A stretch of 64,000 nt of DNA from UBA1941 sp046329575 (GTDB taxonomy: Bacteria; Bacteroidota; Bacteroidia; Chitinophagales; LD1). Where the stretch lies: contig JAXLUJ010000008.1 of NCBI GenBank assembly GCA_046329575.1, positions 1 to 64,000 on the forward strand, given 5' to 3'. A model generated the notes under the pieces. The model saw only the letters and a program-made list of their open reading frames with translations, did not search any database and was not told the origin of the DNA. A program made the position numbers and the translations under genes. Each line of letters begins with the position of its first letter. Position 1 is the stretch's first letter. Positions 35,321 through 45,170 of the stretch are shown here, one piece after another.

Positions 35321-36490
35321 ATGGAAGCATACATTGTTGCGGCATCCCGCACTGCGATCGGAAAAGCCAAAAAAGGCGGATTCCGTTTTACAACTCCGGT
35401 AGATATGGCTTATCACGCCATTACCGACCTGATGAAAAAAGTTCCAAATCTGGATCCGGCCCGTGTAGATGATCTGATTGTAGGAAATGCCGTTCCTGAA
35501 GCGGAACAAGGCTTACAAATGGCGCGCTGGGTAGCTGTTCGCGCACTGCCGGTTGAAGTGCCTGGTGTTACAGTAAACCGCTACTGCGGATCAGGCATTG
35601 AAACCATTGCCATGGCCGCTGCCAAGATCAAAGCCGGAATGGCCGATGTAATTGTTGCCGGAGGAACGGAAAGTATGTCGTTAGTTCCAACGGTGGGCTA
35701 CAAAACTGTTCCGAATTACGAGATCGCCAAAGATCATCCGGAATACTATATCGGCATGGGTTTAACGGCCGAAAACGTAGCCGCCAAATACGGCATTACC
35801 CGCGAACAATCTGATGCTTTTTCGGTGGCTTCACATCAAAAAGCAATGGCGGCCATTGAAGGTGGAAAATTTTCGGAGTTCATTGTTCCGGTAGAAGTGG
35901 AAGAAGTGTATTTTGAGGATGGAAAGAAAAAGTCGCGCAAGTTTACGGTTGCTCAGGATGAGGGTCCGCGCAAAGACACTACTATGGAAGGTTTGGCCGC
36001 ATTGAAACCGGTCTTCAAACAAGGCGGACAGGTTACCGCAGGTAATTCTTCCCAAACATCAGATGCTGCGGCATTTGTATTGGTGGTGAGCGAACGCGTG
36101 GTGAAAGAGTTGAACCTTACGCCTATTGCCAGAATGGTAACTACGGCCAGCGCCGGTGTTGATCCTACCATCATGGGAATTGGTCCGGTGGCCGCAATTC
36201 CAAAAGCGCTGAAGCAAGCAGGAATGAATTTGAATGATATCGAACTAATCGAGTTGAATGAAGCATTTGCCGCCCAATCGCTGGCGGTAATACAGGAAGC
36301 CAAACTGAATCCTGCCATCATTAATCCGAACGGTGGCGCTGTTGCCTTAGGTCACCCGCTGGGAGCCAGCGGCACCTATCTGTTTATGAAACTGATTGGT
36401 GAAATGAAACGCCAGAATAAAAAATACGGTATGGTGAGCGCTTGTATTGGAGGCGGTCAGGGTATTGCCGGAATTTTTGAAAGTTTGTAA
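35321..36490 (+). CDS. Acetyl-CoA C-acyltransferase (thiolase, FadA-like)
   Basis: Final thiolytic step of beta-oxidation. The nucleophilic cysteine is in VNRYCGSGIETIAMAA (about residue 90). The catalytic His is in LNEAFAAQSLAV, and the C-terminal motifs are NPNGGAVALGHPLGASG and SACIGGGQGIAGIFE. Its 389 residues are typical. It follows the FadJ-like gene with the four-helix-bundle element between them and ends shortly before a strong terminator. Confidence 0.97.
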   Translation: MEAYIVAASRTAIGKAKKGGFRFTTPVDMAYHAITDLMKKVPNLDPARVDDLIVGNAVPEAEQGLQMARWVAVRALPVEVPGVTVNRYCGSGIETIAMAAAKIKAGMADVIVAGGTESMSLVPTVGYKTVPNYEIAKDHPEYYIGMGLTAENVAAKYGITREQSDAFSVASHQKAMAAIEGGKFSEFIVPVEVEEVYFEDGKKKSRKFTVAQDEGPRKDTTMEGLAALKPVFKQGGQVTAGNSSQTSDAAAFVLVVSERVVKELNLTPIARMVTTASAGVDPTIMGIGPVAAIPKALKQAGMNLNDIELIELNEAFAAQSLAVIQEAKLNPAIINPNGGAVALGHPLGASGTYLFMKLIGEMKRQNKKYGMVSACIGGGQGIAGIFESL

Positions 36491-36512
36491 AAAAGCTTCT
36501 TCTGAGGAATAT

Positions 36513-36541
36513 AAAATGAGCCTGAAAAGGCTCATTTTTTT
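36513..36541 (+). terminator. Rho-independent terminator of the beta-oxidation operon
   Basis: Stem AAAATGAGCC / GGCTCATTTT with loop TGAAAA, followed by a T-run, 23 nt after the thiolase stop. Confidence 0.9.
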
Positions 36542-36646
36542 ATTTCAGATTTGCCCCTTCATTGTATAAGCGCAAAATTCTTAAAACAATTCCCAAACTT
36601 GCTCATTCACCCTTTTTTGCGTAGCTATGATTCCTATTTGTGTATC

Positions 36647-39600
36647 TTGAAAAAGTGTCGGAATCATATTGTTCGCAGTACGCTGCTGGTGGCCGCATGG
36701 GCAACCTTCCTTCTTCCGGCAATGGCGCAAACCGCTGAAGTAAAATTTGGTCAGAATCGGGTGCAGTATAAAGATTTCGATTTCCAGTATTATGAAAGCG
36801 ATCACTTTGTTACTTATTTCTATCCCGGCGGTCAGGATATTGCAAAATATGTAATCAAATCGGCTGAAGATAATGCTCAGGATATTTCCCGCATACTCGA
36901 TTATCGTTTCAAACGAAAGCTCGACATTATTGTTTACAACAATATTCATGAGCTGAACCAAACCAATATCGGTATCTATAATCCCGATCAAAATCAAGGC
37001 GGCACCGGAAAATTGCCCGACAATAAAATGTTCCTGTATTTCAACGGTGAACATGCGAATCTCGACAAACAAATCCGTGAGAACATCGCCCGGATTTATC
37101 TCGATAAACAACTTTCCGGCCAAACTTTTGGGCAAGTGATAGGCAATGCTTTATTGCTGAATTTATCTGATTGGTTTAAAAAGGGATTTGTAAGCTATCT
37201 GGGTGAGAACTGGAATGCAGATATGGAAGATCGTTTACGCGATGGAATCATGAGCGGCCGATATCGCCAGCTCAATAAACTTTCGCCTGAAGAAGCGGTT
37301 TTTGTGGGCCACTCGGTTTGGCATTGGATTGAAGAGGTATATGGAAAGAATCAAGTACCTAATGTAATGTATCTCACCCGTATCAACCGTAGTGTTGACA
37401 ATGGTTTTCAATTTTCAATTGGTACTGGTTTGAATGAAACGCTAGAAAATTGGTATCGCTATTATGTGGCTCGCTTCAATGGGGAAATCAAATACACGAT
37501 TCCGCGAGAAGCAGAATCGTTGGTGAAAAAGAAAAATAAAAAGGAGACCTTTTATTATCAGCCAAGATTAAGCAATAACGGCAAGTTCATCGCCTATGCT
37601 TCCAATAACATTGGTCGTTACAAAGTGCATTTGCTGGATGTAGAAAAGAAAAAAACGAAGGTGATTAAGCGTGGCGGATGGCGCACGGTTACACAATGGA
37701 CCGATCAGAGCATGCCCTTAATTGCCTGGGCGCCTAATGGTGAAAAGGTGGCCTATGTTTTCAATAAAAGAAACATCAACTTTTTGGTGGAATACGATTT
37801 GAAATCGAAGAAGAAAGAAACCCACCGTTTAGAAAAATTCCAGAAGGTTTTTTCGTTCAGTTATGCCGGAAACTCCAAGCAGGTGTTGCTTTCAGCCGAA
37901 CAGAAAGGTCAAACCGATGTGTTTCTTTACACTATAGCTTCGCAAACGGTTCGCCAAATCACCGACGATTATTTTGACGACCTCACCCCGGCCTATGTGG
38001 AAGTGGACAGCGTAAGAGGAGTTGTTTTCGCCAGCAACCGAACAGATGATACCTTGCGAAAAGCGCGTTACGAATCGCAGGTTTTTGATAAATCAACTGA
38101 CCTCTTCTTTTACGATCTCGATAATGGTGGAAGTACATTATATCGAATTACGGAAACGCCCGGAGCCAATGAAAGTTATCCGGCGCAATTCAACAGTTCT
38201 TACTTTTCATACCTGAGCGAAAAGAACGGCATTCGGAATGTATATGCGGCACGGCTGCAAACTGTTTTCGACCATAAACAAAACACCTACTATTTTTTTA
38301 ATAAAGATGCCAACGAAGACGATTCGTTAAGTTTGCCGCTGGAAGCGAATTTCGCTGAGTATTATGATACTGCTGTTCTTCAAATTAAACAGGTAGTACA
38401 AACCGATGTAATGCGCACTACGGGGCAGAGCGTGCAACTCACTAACTTCCCCAACAACATCCGCGAACACGACTTCAGCCGGCAACAAACCCAGGCCTTA
38501 GATGCTTCTTTGAAAAATGGCGTAACAGAATTTTACCGCTACGATATGCCTTCTTCCATACGCGATGGACAGCCGCTTTTCTTTACTTCCGATTACGCAA
38601 AAAAGCGCAGTGGTATTTCTACCGATTCTATTGTGGCGAATCAAACTAAAAACATAGCCGAAAGTGTAATACCCAAAATGCCTGAAAAGCCTGCGGTTGC
38701 TAAAACCTACACCGGTCACGACTTTCAGAGTGAATACGACTATGCCATTAAGTTGTACGATTGGGATAGTGCAGCGGCCAGTGTTCGTAAATCGGTTGCG
38801 GCGGCCAGCGGCGGTTACATTTTCCGTTTTTCAAAGGTTCGTCCGTATTTTGTAAAATTCATGGTCGATAAATTGGTGGGTCAGTTGAACAACGATCTTC
38901 TGGTAACCCGTTATCAGGTTTACAATCCGCAAAACCCAACCTATACGCAACAGCCCCTGAATGCCTTGTTTAAGGTAGGGATTACCGATTTGCTGGAAGA
39001 TCATAAACTTTACGGTGGCATCACTATTCCGTTGGCCGGGGCCGTGGGGTTTTCATTTAGCGACCTCGGTTATTTTCTCACCTATGAAAATTTGAAAAAG
39101 CGACTCGATAAAAAAATCACGTTCTTCCGCCAAAGCATCAGCAAACAGGCCAATGATTTTGTGCCTTTCACCAATCGTGAAATTCCTTCCGGTGTGTTGA
39201 ACTATGCAATTAAAAGCACTTATCTGGAACTGGAGCTTAAATATCCTTTCGATGTGTTCCATTCCGTTCGCTTTGGGGCCGCCTACCGTAATGATCAATA
39301 TGTTTTCAAATCAGAAGATACCTTCTCGCTGAATTTACCGCATTATGTTACCAACTGGGTGTATCTGAAAGGAGAATATGTATTCGACGATTGCATTGAA
39401 GTGCAAACCAACATCCGTCGCGGTTTCCGTGCTAAAGCATTTGTAGAATTGCATAAAGAAATTCCAACAAAGCCATCAGAATCGGGATTTCGCATTCCGC
39501 AATGGAACAATCAGTATTTTGTTTATACCGGATTTGATGCGCGTTACTATCTGAAGATTTATAAACAATTGACGCTGGCCACGCGATTGTCTTTCGCTAC

Positions 39601-40138
39601 TTCATTGGGCAATGCAAAAATGATGCATTATCTGGGGGGGATTGACAACAGCTTGCTTGCCGTTCGCAGCGATAATCGCTCGAATGGTGTAGTACAGATT
39701 GATCCGTCCGTAAATTACGTTTTCCAAACGCTTTCCACTCCGATGCGCGGATTTTTGCAGAGTGCGCGCCACGGCAGCAGCTATGCGGCTTTGAATGCCG
39801 AGCTGCGCATACCGATCTTTTCGATACTGATGAACCGTACGCCTAAATCGGAATTTGTTAGAAACTTTGCACTGGTTGGTTTTTGTGATGTGGGTTCGGC
39901 CTGGGTGGGCTGGAATCCCTTTGATGAACGCAACACCTACCTCACCATTACTTACGAAAACTCCAGTACCGCGGTGCGCGTAAAGCAGTTCAAAACACCG
40001 GTGTTATTGGGTACAGGGGCCGGTTTGCGGATGTCGTTGCTCGGTTACTTCATCAAGTTCGATATGGCGTGGGGATTAGATACCGGCGAATGGAGCAAAA
40101 AGCCAACGTATTACCTCAGTTTTGGCTATGATTTTTAA
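36647..40138 (+). CDS. Large TolB-like/outer-membrane beta-barrel protein
   Basis: 1163 residues from a TTG at 36647, chosen because it gives a proper signal peptide (MKKCRNHIVRSTLLVAAWATF ... AMAQ, with the TTG read as Met). An upstream TTG at 36551 would place 32 residues before it. The middle (about 310-600) contains PD40/WD40-like TolB repeats (RLSNNGKFIAYASNNIGRYKVHLLDVEKKK, LIAWAPNGEKVAYVF). The C-terminal 350 residues are strand-rich, with an aromatic final YYLSFGYDF, and look like an outer-membrane beta-barrel. An N-terminal YYESDHFVTYFYPGG region is peptidase-like. A role in envelope biogenesis is possible. No certain function. Confidence 0.8.
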   Translation: MKKCRNHIVRSTLLVAAWATFLLPAMAQTAEVKFGQNRVQYKDFDFQYYESDHFVTYFYPGGQDIAKYVIKSAEDNAQDISRILDYRFKRKLDIIVYNNIHELNQTNIGIYNPDQNQGGTGKLPDNKMFLYFNGEHANLDKQIRENIARIYLDKQLSGQTFGQVIGNALLLNLSDWFKKGFVSYLGENWNADMEDRLRDGIMSGRYRQLNKLSPEEAVFVGHSVWHWIEEVYGKNQVPNVMYLTRINRSVDNGFQFSIGTGLNETLENWYRYYVARFNGEIKYTIPREAESLVKKKNKKETFYYQPRLSNNGKFIAYASNNIGRYKVHLLDVEKKKTKVIKRGGWRTVTQWTDQSMPLIAWAPNGEKVAYVFNKRNINFLVEYDLKSKKKETHRLEKFQKVFSFSYAGNSKQVLLSAEQKGQTDVFLYTIASQTVRQITDDYFDDLTPAYVEVDSVRGVVFASNRTDDTLRKARYESQVFDKSTDLFFYDLDNGGSTLYRITETPGANESYPAQFNSSYFSYLSEKNGIRNVYAARLQTVFDHKQNTYYFFNKDANEDDSLSLPLEANFAEYYDTAVLQIKQVVQTDVMRTTGQSVQLTNFPNNIREHDFSRQQTQALDASLKNGVTEFYRYDMPSSIRDGQPLFFTSDYAKKRSGISTDSIVANQTKNIAESVIPKMPEKPAVAKTYTGHDFQSEYDYAIKLYDWDSAAASVRKSVAAASGGYIFRFSKVRPYFVKFMVDKLVGQLNNDLLVTRYQVYNPQNPTYTQQPLNALFKVGITDLLEDHKLYGGITIPLAGAVGFSFSDLGYFLTYENLKKRLDKKITFFRQSISKQANDFVPFTNREIPSGVLNYAIKSTYLELELKYPFDVFHSVRFGAAYRNDQYVFKSEDTFSLNLPHYVTNWVYLKGEYVFDDCIEVQTNIRRGFRAKAFVELHKEIPTKPSESGFRIPQWNNQYFVYTGFDARYYLKIYKQLTLATRLSFATSLGNAKMMHYLGGIDNSLLAVRSDNRSNGVVQIDPSVNYVFQTLSTPMRGFLQSARHGSSYAALNAELRIPIFSILMNRTPKSEFVRNFALVGFCDVGSAWVGWNPFDERNTYLTITYENSSTAVRVKQFKTPVLLGTGAGLRMSLLGYFIKFDMAWGLDTGEWSKKPTYYLSFGYDF

Positions 40139-40262
40139 GCTTTCAGAATCGCTTAGTGCCTTGTTCAAATTTATTAAACTTGCATCGCTTTGATGTGCCG
40201 GAAAATAGTGTTCAGTTAACGGAGATAGTTCCTATGGACAGGCAGCACATCATTTTTTTAAG

Positions 40263-41186
40263 ATGGAGCTTTCAATAATTATTCCCACCTACAACAGAGG
40301 CGAAGTTTACCGGCAAACCATTGAGGCTGCTACTGCGGCTATTGCCGATTTGGATGCTGAAATAATTGTGGTGAACGACTACAAAAAGGGCAATCCGGAA
40401 ATCCCTGCACATCCACGGGTGAGAATGGTGAATAACCCTAAAAGCGGTGTGGCCTCAGCACGCAATCTGGGCGCTTCGCTGGCTATGGGGCAGTTGCTTA
40501 TTTTTTTGGATGATGATGTACTGGTAACCGCCGCAAACCTGCAACGTAGTCTGGATTTGTTTCACCAACATCCCGGATGGTGTGTGAATCCGAATTGGGT
40601 GTATCCATCCGATCTGCAACATCGTATGGACCAAAGTGCTTTCGGTCGTTATTTGCGATACTATCAATTCGATTCATTGCAAGGTTGGCGGAAAGGAATG
40701 TTTTGGGACGATCGGCAGGTTTTTAAAGTAGATGCCGGTGCCAGTTATTATCTGGCCATGCCTAAAAATATATTTACTGCAACCGGCGGCTACGACGAGC
40801 GCTTTCCATTTTCCGGTGCCGAAGATTTTGAATTCATGGAACGCCTGAAACAACGGGGAATAGATATGATGATCGATCCTCTTACTTTGGTATTTCATAA
40901 CGAGAGCGACCGATTTGATATGATGCAGTTTATGGCAAGGAAGGAACGCAATGGTGAAACCCGAAAACTGGCTGCAGATATGGGCTACAGCCAAATGTCG
41001 ATCACCTACACTCCCGTTAAACAACTGATTTATGGAATGCTTGCTTTGTGGCCCGAATTTCCGGCATTGCTCTTGAAATTGCTTCCTAATTCAAAGGCAT
41101 TTGATCAGGTTAGCAGGAAGTTGATAGATGTAATGCACGCTACCTATTTGTTCAGGGGTTACAACAAAAAGAAATCATCAAATTAA
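40263..41186 (+). CDS. Glycosyltransferase family 2
   Basis: 307 residues, GT-A fold. It opens MELSIIIPTYNRGEVYRQTI, with the metal-binding DxD in FLDDDV (about residue 80) and GAEDFEFMERL as the acceptor-side ED motif. First gene of a six-gene plus-strand glycan operon, 31 nt before the next. Sugar unknown. Confidence 0.93.
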   Translation: MELSIIIPTYNRGEVYRQTIEAATAAIADLDAEIIVVNDYKKGNPEIPAHPRVRMVNNPKSGVASARNLGASLAMGQLLIFLDDDVLVTAANLQRSLDLFHQHPGWCVNPNWVYPSDLQHRMDQSAFGRYLRYYQFDSLQGWRKGMFWDDRQVFKVDAGASYYLAMPKNIFTATGGYDERFPFSGAEDFEFMERLKQRGIDMMIDPLTLVFHNESDRFDMMQFMARKERNGETRKLAADMGYSQMSITYTPVKQLIYGMLALWPEFPALLLKLLPNSKAFDQVSRKLIDVMHATYLFRGYNKKKSSN

Positions 41187-41217
41187 TTCACGGAATAACC
41201 TCATTGTAGAATTAATC

Positions 41218-42333
41218 ATGAGTAGAAAACGAGTTACCTATATTCTTTCAAACATCAACAAGGCTTTGGCCTTTGAATGGATTGCCGAGAGCATAGATCA
41301 TTCGCGGTTCGAACTCGAGTTTATTTTGCTTAACCCCGGCCCGTCGGAATTAGGCGAATTCCTAAAGCAGCGGGGATCTAGCGTTAAAGAGATTCAACTG
41401 CGTGGAAAAAAGGATTTGCCGCTGGCATTTCTGAAAGTGTTTTGGCAATTTCTGGTGAGGCGGCCTGTAGCTGTTCACTGTCATTTGTTCGAAGCGAATT
41501 TGTGCGGACTTACCGCAGCCTGGCTGTTGCGTATTCCCCATCGCATTTATACGCGCCATCATTCCACTTACCATCACCAATACTTTCCTTCAGCCATCAA
41601 ATATGATAAGTACTGCAATGCTTTGGCTACAACGATTGTGGCCATTACCGCTACTGTAAAAAAAGTGCTGGTGGAAATGGAGCACGTTTCCGAAAACAAA
41701 GTGGCCATCGTGCACCACGGTTTCCGTTTGTCGGAATTTCAAAATGTGCCGGAATCAGAGGTAAGGCAACTACAACAATTGTACAATCCGGCAAACAAGC
41801 GGCCGGTAATCGGTTGCATTTCCCGGTTTACATATTGGAAAGGAGTGCAGTATATCATCGAAGCCTTTCGCGATCTTTTGCCTTCCCACCCAAACGCGTT
41901 GTTATTACTGGCCAATGCTCGGGGAAATTATAAGGCCGAAATTCAGGAGTTATTAAATACCCTTCCAAAAGATTCTTATAAAGAGATCGACTTTGAAAAT
42001 CGATTATTCGCCTTATACCAATTGTTCGATGTGTTTGTGCATGTTCCGGTTGATAGTCACAGTGAAGCATTCGGACAAACGTATGTTGAAGCGCTTGCCG
42101 CTGAAATACCAAGTGTTTTTACCCTATCGGGCATTGCAAACGATTTTATAAAAAACGAAGAGAATGCATTGGTAGTTCCTTATAAATCATCGCCGGAAAT
42201 CAAAGATGCCGTTGTTCGCCTATTAAACGATTCCGGCCTTCGGGAACAATTAAAAGAAAACGGAAAGAAAAGTGTATTCGCCGGCTTTGATTTGCCGGTT
42301 ATGATAAATGCGCTGGAAAATCTTTATTCGTAA
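41218..42333 (+). CDS. Glycosyltransferase family 4
   Basis: 371 residues, GT-B fold. The N-terminus is of the VTYILSNINKALAFEW type. The donor-binding half has IGCISRFTYWKGVQYIIEAF, and an EX7E-like element SEAFGQTYVEALA, then VFTLSGIANDFI. It adds a sugar to a lipid-linked or extracellular glycan precursor in the cytoplasm. It lies 3 nt before the next GT2 gene. Donor and acceptor unknown. Confidence 0.92.
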   Translation: MSRKRVTYILSNINKALAFEWIAESIDHSRFELEFILLNPGPSELGEFLKQRGSSVKEIQLRGKKDLPLAFLKVFWQFLVRRPVAVHCHLFEANLCGLTAAWLLRIPHRIYTRHHSTYHHQYFPSAIKYDKYCNALATTIVAITATVKKVLVEMEHVSENKVAIVHHGFRLSEFQNVPESEVRQLQQLYNPANKRPVIGCISRFTYWKGVQYIIEAFRDLLPSHPNALLLLANARGNYKAEIQELLNTLPKDSYKEIDFENRLFALYQLFDVFVHVPVDSHSEAFGQTYVEALAAEIPSVFTLSGIANDFIKNEENALVVPYKSSPEIKDAVVRLLNDSGLREQLKENGKKSVFAGFDLPVMINALENLYS

Positions 42334-42336
42334 CCG

Positions 42337-43239
42337 ATGGAAATCTTCTTTAGTATCATTATTCCAACATACAATCGTGCCGACCTGATCGCAGAAACCT
42401 TACGCAGTGTGATCACGCAAACCTATACACGATTTGAGGTGATTGTGGTGGATGATGGCAGTACCGACAATACGCAGGAAGTAGTAGAAAAAGTGGGTAG
42501 TCCGTTGGTGACGTATTACCGCATCCCCAACAGTGAGCGTGGCGCTGCCCGCAATTTTGGCGTGAGCAAAGCACGCGGCAATTATGTAACCTTTCTCGAT
42601 TCGGATGATGTTTTTTACAACAACTGCCTGGCATTTGCTGAAGAAGGTCTGAAGCGCAATAACTATCCGCCTTTCTTTCATCAGGCATACGAGATTGGCG
42701 ATGCGCAACACATCACTGTTAAGGTTGATAATCTTCGAAACGATGATCTAGATATGTTCCTTACCGGAAATCATCTTAGCTGTATTGGTGTGTTCATAGC
42801 TCGCGATGTATTTGCTAAACATAAGTTTTGCGAAGACCGCAACCTTTCCGGCTCCGAAGACTATGAGCTTTGGATGCGCCTGGCCGCAAACTACGGATTG
42901 AAAACTGATAACCGCATTTCGGCCCGGCTTAACCTGCACGATATGCGCAGCGTGCTGCAAATCAACGTGCAGAATCTGATCAAACGGAAAAATTTGTTCC
43001 TGTTCTATGTTTTTCAAGACCAGGCCGTTCAACAAATTTTCGGCAACAGAAAAAATATAGTAGAGTCGTATTGCGATTCTTACATTTCGCTGCATTTGGT
43101 GCTGGCCGGCGATGTGAACTTGTCGTGGCACTACCTCACCACAGCTTTTCTCGCTTATCCGCAGTGTTTGTTCGATCGCCGAACCTTTGCCATTCTGAAG
43201 TACACCATTCTTTCTTTTTTTAAACGAAAAGCAACATAA
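42337..43239 (+). CDS. Glycosyltransferase family 2
   Basis: 300 residues, GT-A fold: FFSIIIPTYNRADLIAETLRSV at the start, VIVVDDGSTDNTQEV, then TFLDSDDVFYNN (DxD) and SGSEDYELWMRLA (acceptor ED motif). The stop shares one base with the asnB start (TAATG), so translation is likely coupled. Sugar unknown. Confidence 0.95.
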   Translation: MEIFFSIIIPTYNRADLIAETLRSVITQTYTRFEVIVVDDGSTDNTQEVVEKVGSPLVTYYRIPNSERGAARNFGVSKARGNYVTFLDSDDVFYNNCLAFAEEGLKRNNYPPFFHQAYEIGDAQHITVKVDNLRNDDLDMFLTGNHLSCIGVFIARDVFAKHKFCEDRNLSGSEDYELWMRLAANYGLKTDNRISARLNLHDMRSVLQINVQNLIKRKNLFLFYVFQDQAVQQIFGNRKNIVESYCDSYISLHLVLAGDVNLSWHYLTTAFLAYPQCLFDRRTFAILKYTILSFFKRKAT

Positions 43240-45170
43240 TGTGCGGCATTGCAGGATACTATGCGCCTAACGGCAAATTCGCCAAAGGTTCGCTGGAACA
43301 AATGACCGCCACCATTGCGCATCGCGGACCCGATGCCTCGGGCTTGTTCCATAGCGAGGCTTTGGCCGCAAATGGCTTGCCATTGGCTGGTCTTGGCCAT
43401 AGGCGACTAAGTATTATCGACCTGCAAACACGAGCCAACCAACCTATGACTTCCCGCTGCGGAAGGTTTACAATTATCTATAACGGTGAGGTGTATAACT
43501 TCCGGCAAATTGCCACCGATATTAAAAACGAGCGACCGGATTTTGAGTTTAGAACCTCATCCGATACCGAGGTGATTCTGGAAGCTTTCGCCATTTGGGG
43601 AAAGAAATCAGTCGACAAGCTCAACGGCATTTTTGCCTATGCGATTTACGACCATAAAGAGGAAGAACTTTTTCTGTGCCGCGACCGCGTGGGAGTGAAG
43701 CCCATTTTTTATAGTTGGGATGGAAGCGATATTTGCTTTGCCAGCGAATTAAAATCCATTACGGCTTTGCCTTCGGTGAAACTGGAATTGAATCGCCGTG
43801 AAGTTTCCAATTTCCTTCATTTCGGATTCATACCCACTCCTTTTACCATCTACAAGAATATTTTCAAACTACCGGCCGGCTGTTATGTTACAGTGTCTAA
43901 AAAAGGATTTCGCTATGCCAAATATTGGGAACTGGCCGACAAAGTAGAACAGCAAACACTCAAAGACCATACGCAAGCACTGGTACAGTTGGCCGATCTG
44001 GTGAGCAGTTCGGTACAGTATCAACTGATCAGCGATGTGCCGTTCGGAGTATTTCTGAGCGGGGGTATCGACTCCAGCCTCATTACGGCACAAGCCGTTC
44101 AGCAATCTTCCGTAAAAGTAAATACGTTCTCAATTGGTTTTAAGGAAAACCGATACGACGAATCGAAATATGCAGCCGAAGTGGCCAAATATCTGGGTAC
44201 CGATCACCATGAATTTATAGTATCCTATAACGATGCTATTGATTTATTAAGCGGCCTCGATGAAGTTTATGACGAACCCTATGCCGATTCTTCTGCCATA
44301 CCAACTATGCTGGTGGCGAAACTGGCTCGCTCTAAAGTAACCGTGACCCTTTCAGGCGAAGGGGGTGATGAACTTTTCTTTGGCTACGGTTCGTACCGTT
44401 GGGTGCGCCGCCTCAACAATCCAATGGTGCGAATCATGAAAGAGCCAATCGCTTCTTTACTTCAATATACCGATAACCGATATAAACGCGCAACAGAAAT
44501 GTTCCGCAAGGTTCCCGCCAAGGAATTGTATTCACATGTTTTCTCGCAGGAACAATATTATTTTTCTACCTACGAACTGAATGATCTTATGCAGCATCAT
44601 GCAGAAGATTTGACAGCCGATAGCACTATACAGCATTTCCGCGACGACTTGTTTCTTGAAAATTACAACAAGTTGATTGCGCAATTGCGCTCTGCGCGTA
44701 GCCTGGACGCTATGGAGCAACAATCGCTTTTCGACATCTACTGTTACCTACAGGACGATCTGTTGGTGAAAGTTGATCGCGCGAGTATGCGTTACGGTTT
44801 GGAAACCCGTGTTCCCTACCTCGATCATCGCATCATCGAGTTTGCCTTAAATCTATCGCCTGATCTGAAGTATAGGAACGGTACAGCTAAGTTTTTACTG
44901 AAAGAAATTCTGTTCTCCTATGTTCCGAAAAAATATTTCGACCGCCCGAAACAGGGGTTTGCCATTCCATTGCAAAATTGGTTGCTGAACGAACTTTCTT
45001 TTTTAATTGAAGAAAATCTAAACGAAAACGTTTTATCGCATTACAACCTTGTAAATCCTGTGGCCGTGAAAGAATTGATCAGGCGTTTCCGGGCCGGTGA
45101 TTACTTTTTGTACAATAGAATCTGGTTGCTCATAGTGCTTCATAAATGGCTTAAAAAGAATATAGCGTAA
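43239..45170 (+). CDS. asnB: Asparagine synthase (glutamine-hydrolysing) family amidotransferase
   Basis: 643 residues. The class II glutaminase domain begins MCGIAGYYAP (Cys2 nucleophile). The synthetase domain has the PPi-loop LSGGIDSSLITA and EGGDELFFGYGSYRW. In polysaccharide clusters AsnB-like enzymes often amidate sugar acids (WbpS type) rather than make free asparagine. Its place between glycosyltransferases, with one-base overlaps on both sides, favours that reading. It could still be the cell's asparagine synthetase. Confidence 0.92.
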   Translation: MCGIAGYYAPNGKFAKGSLEQMTATIAHRGPDASGLFHSEALAANGLPLAGLGHRRLSIIDLQTRANQPMTSRCGRFTIIYNGEVYNFRQIATDIKNERPDFEFRTSSDTEVILEAFAIWGKKSVDKLNGIFAYAIYDHKEEELFLCRDRVGVKPIFYSWDGSDICFASELKSITALPSVKLELNRREVSNFLHFGFIPTPFTIYKNIFKLPAGCYVTVSKKGFRYAKYWELADKVEQQTLKDHTQALVQLADLVSSSVQYQLISDVPFGVFLSGGIDSSLITAQAVQQSSVKVNTFSIGFKENRYDESKYAAEVAKYLGTDHHEFIVSYNDAIDLLSGLDEVYDEPYADSSAIPTMLVAKLARSKVTVTLSGEGGDELFFGYGSYRWVRRLNNPMVRIMKEPIASLLQYTDNRYKRATEMFRKVPAKELYSHVFSQEQYYFSTYELNDLMQHHAEDLTADSTIQHFRDDLFLENYNKLIAQLRSARSLDAMEQQSLFDIYCYLQDDLLVKVDRASMRYGLETRVPYLDHRIIEFALNLSPDLKYRNGTAKFLLKEILFSYVPKKYFDRPKQGFAIPLQNWLLNELSFLIEENLNENVLSHYNLVNPVAVKELIRRFRAGDYFLYNRIWLLIVLHKWLKKNIA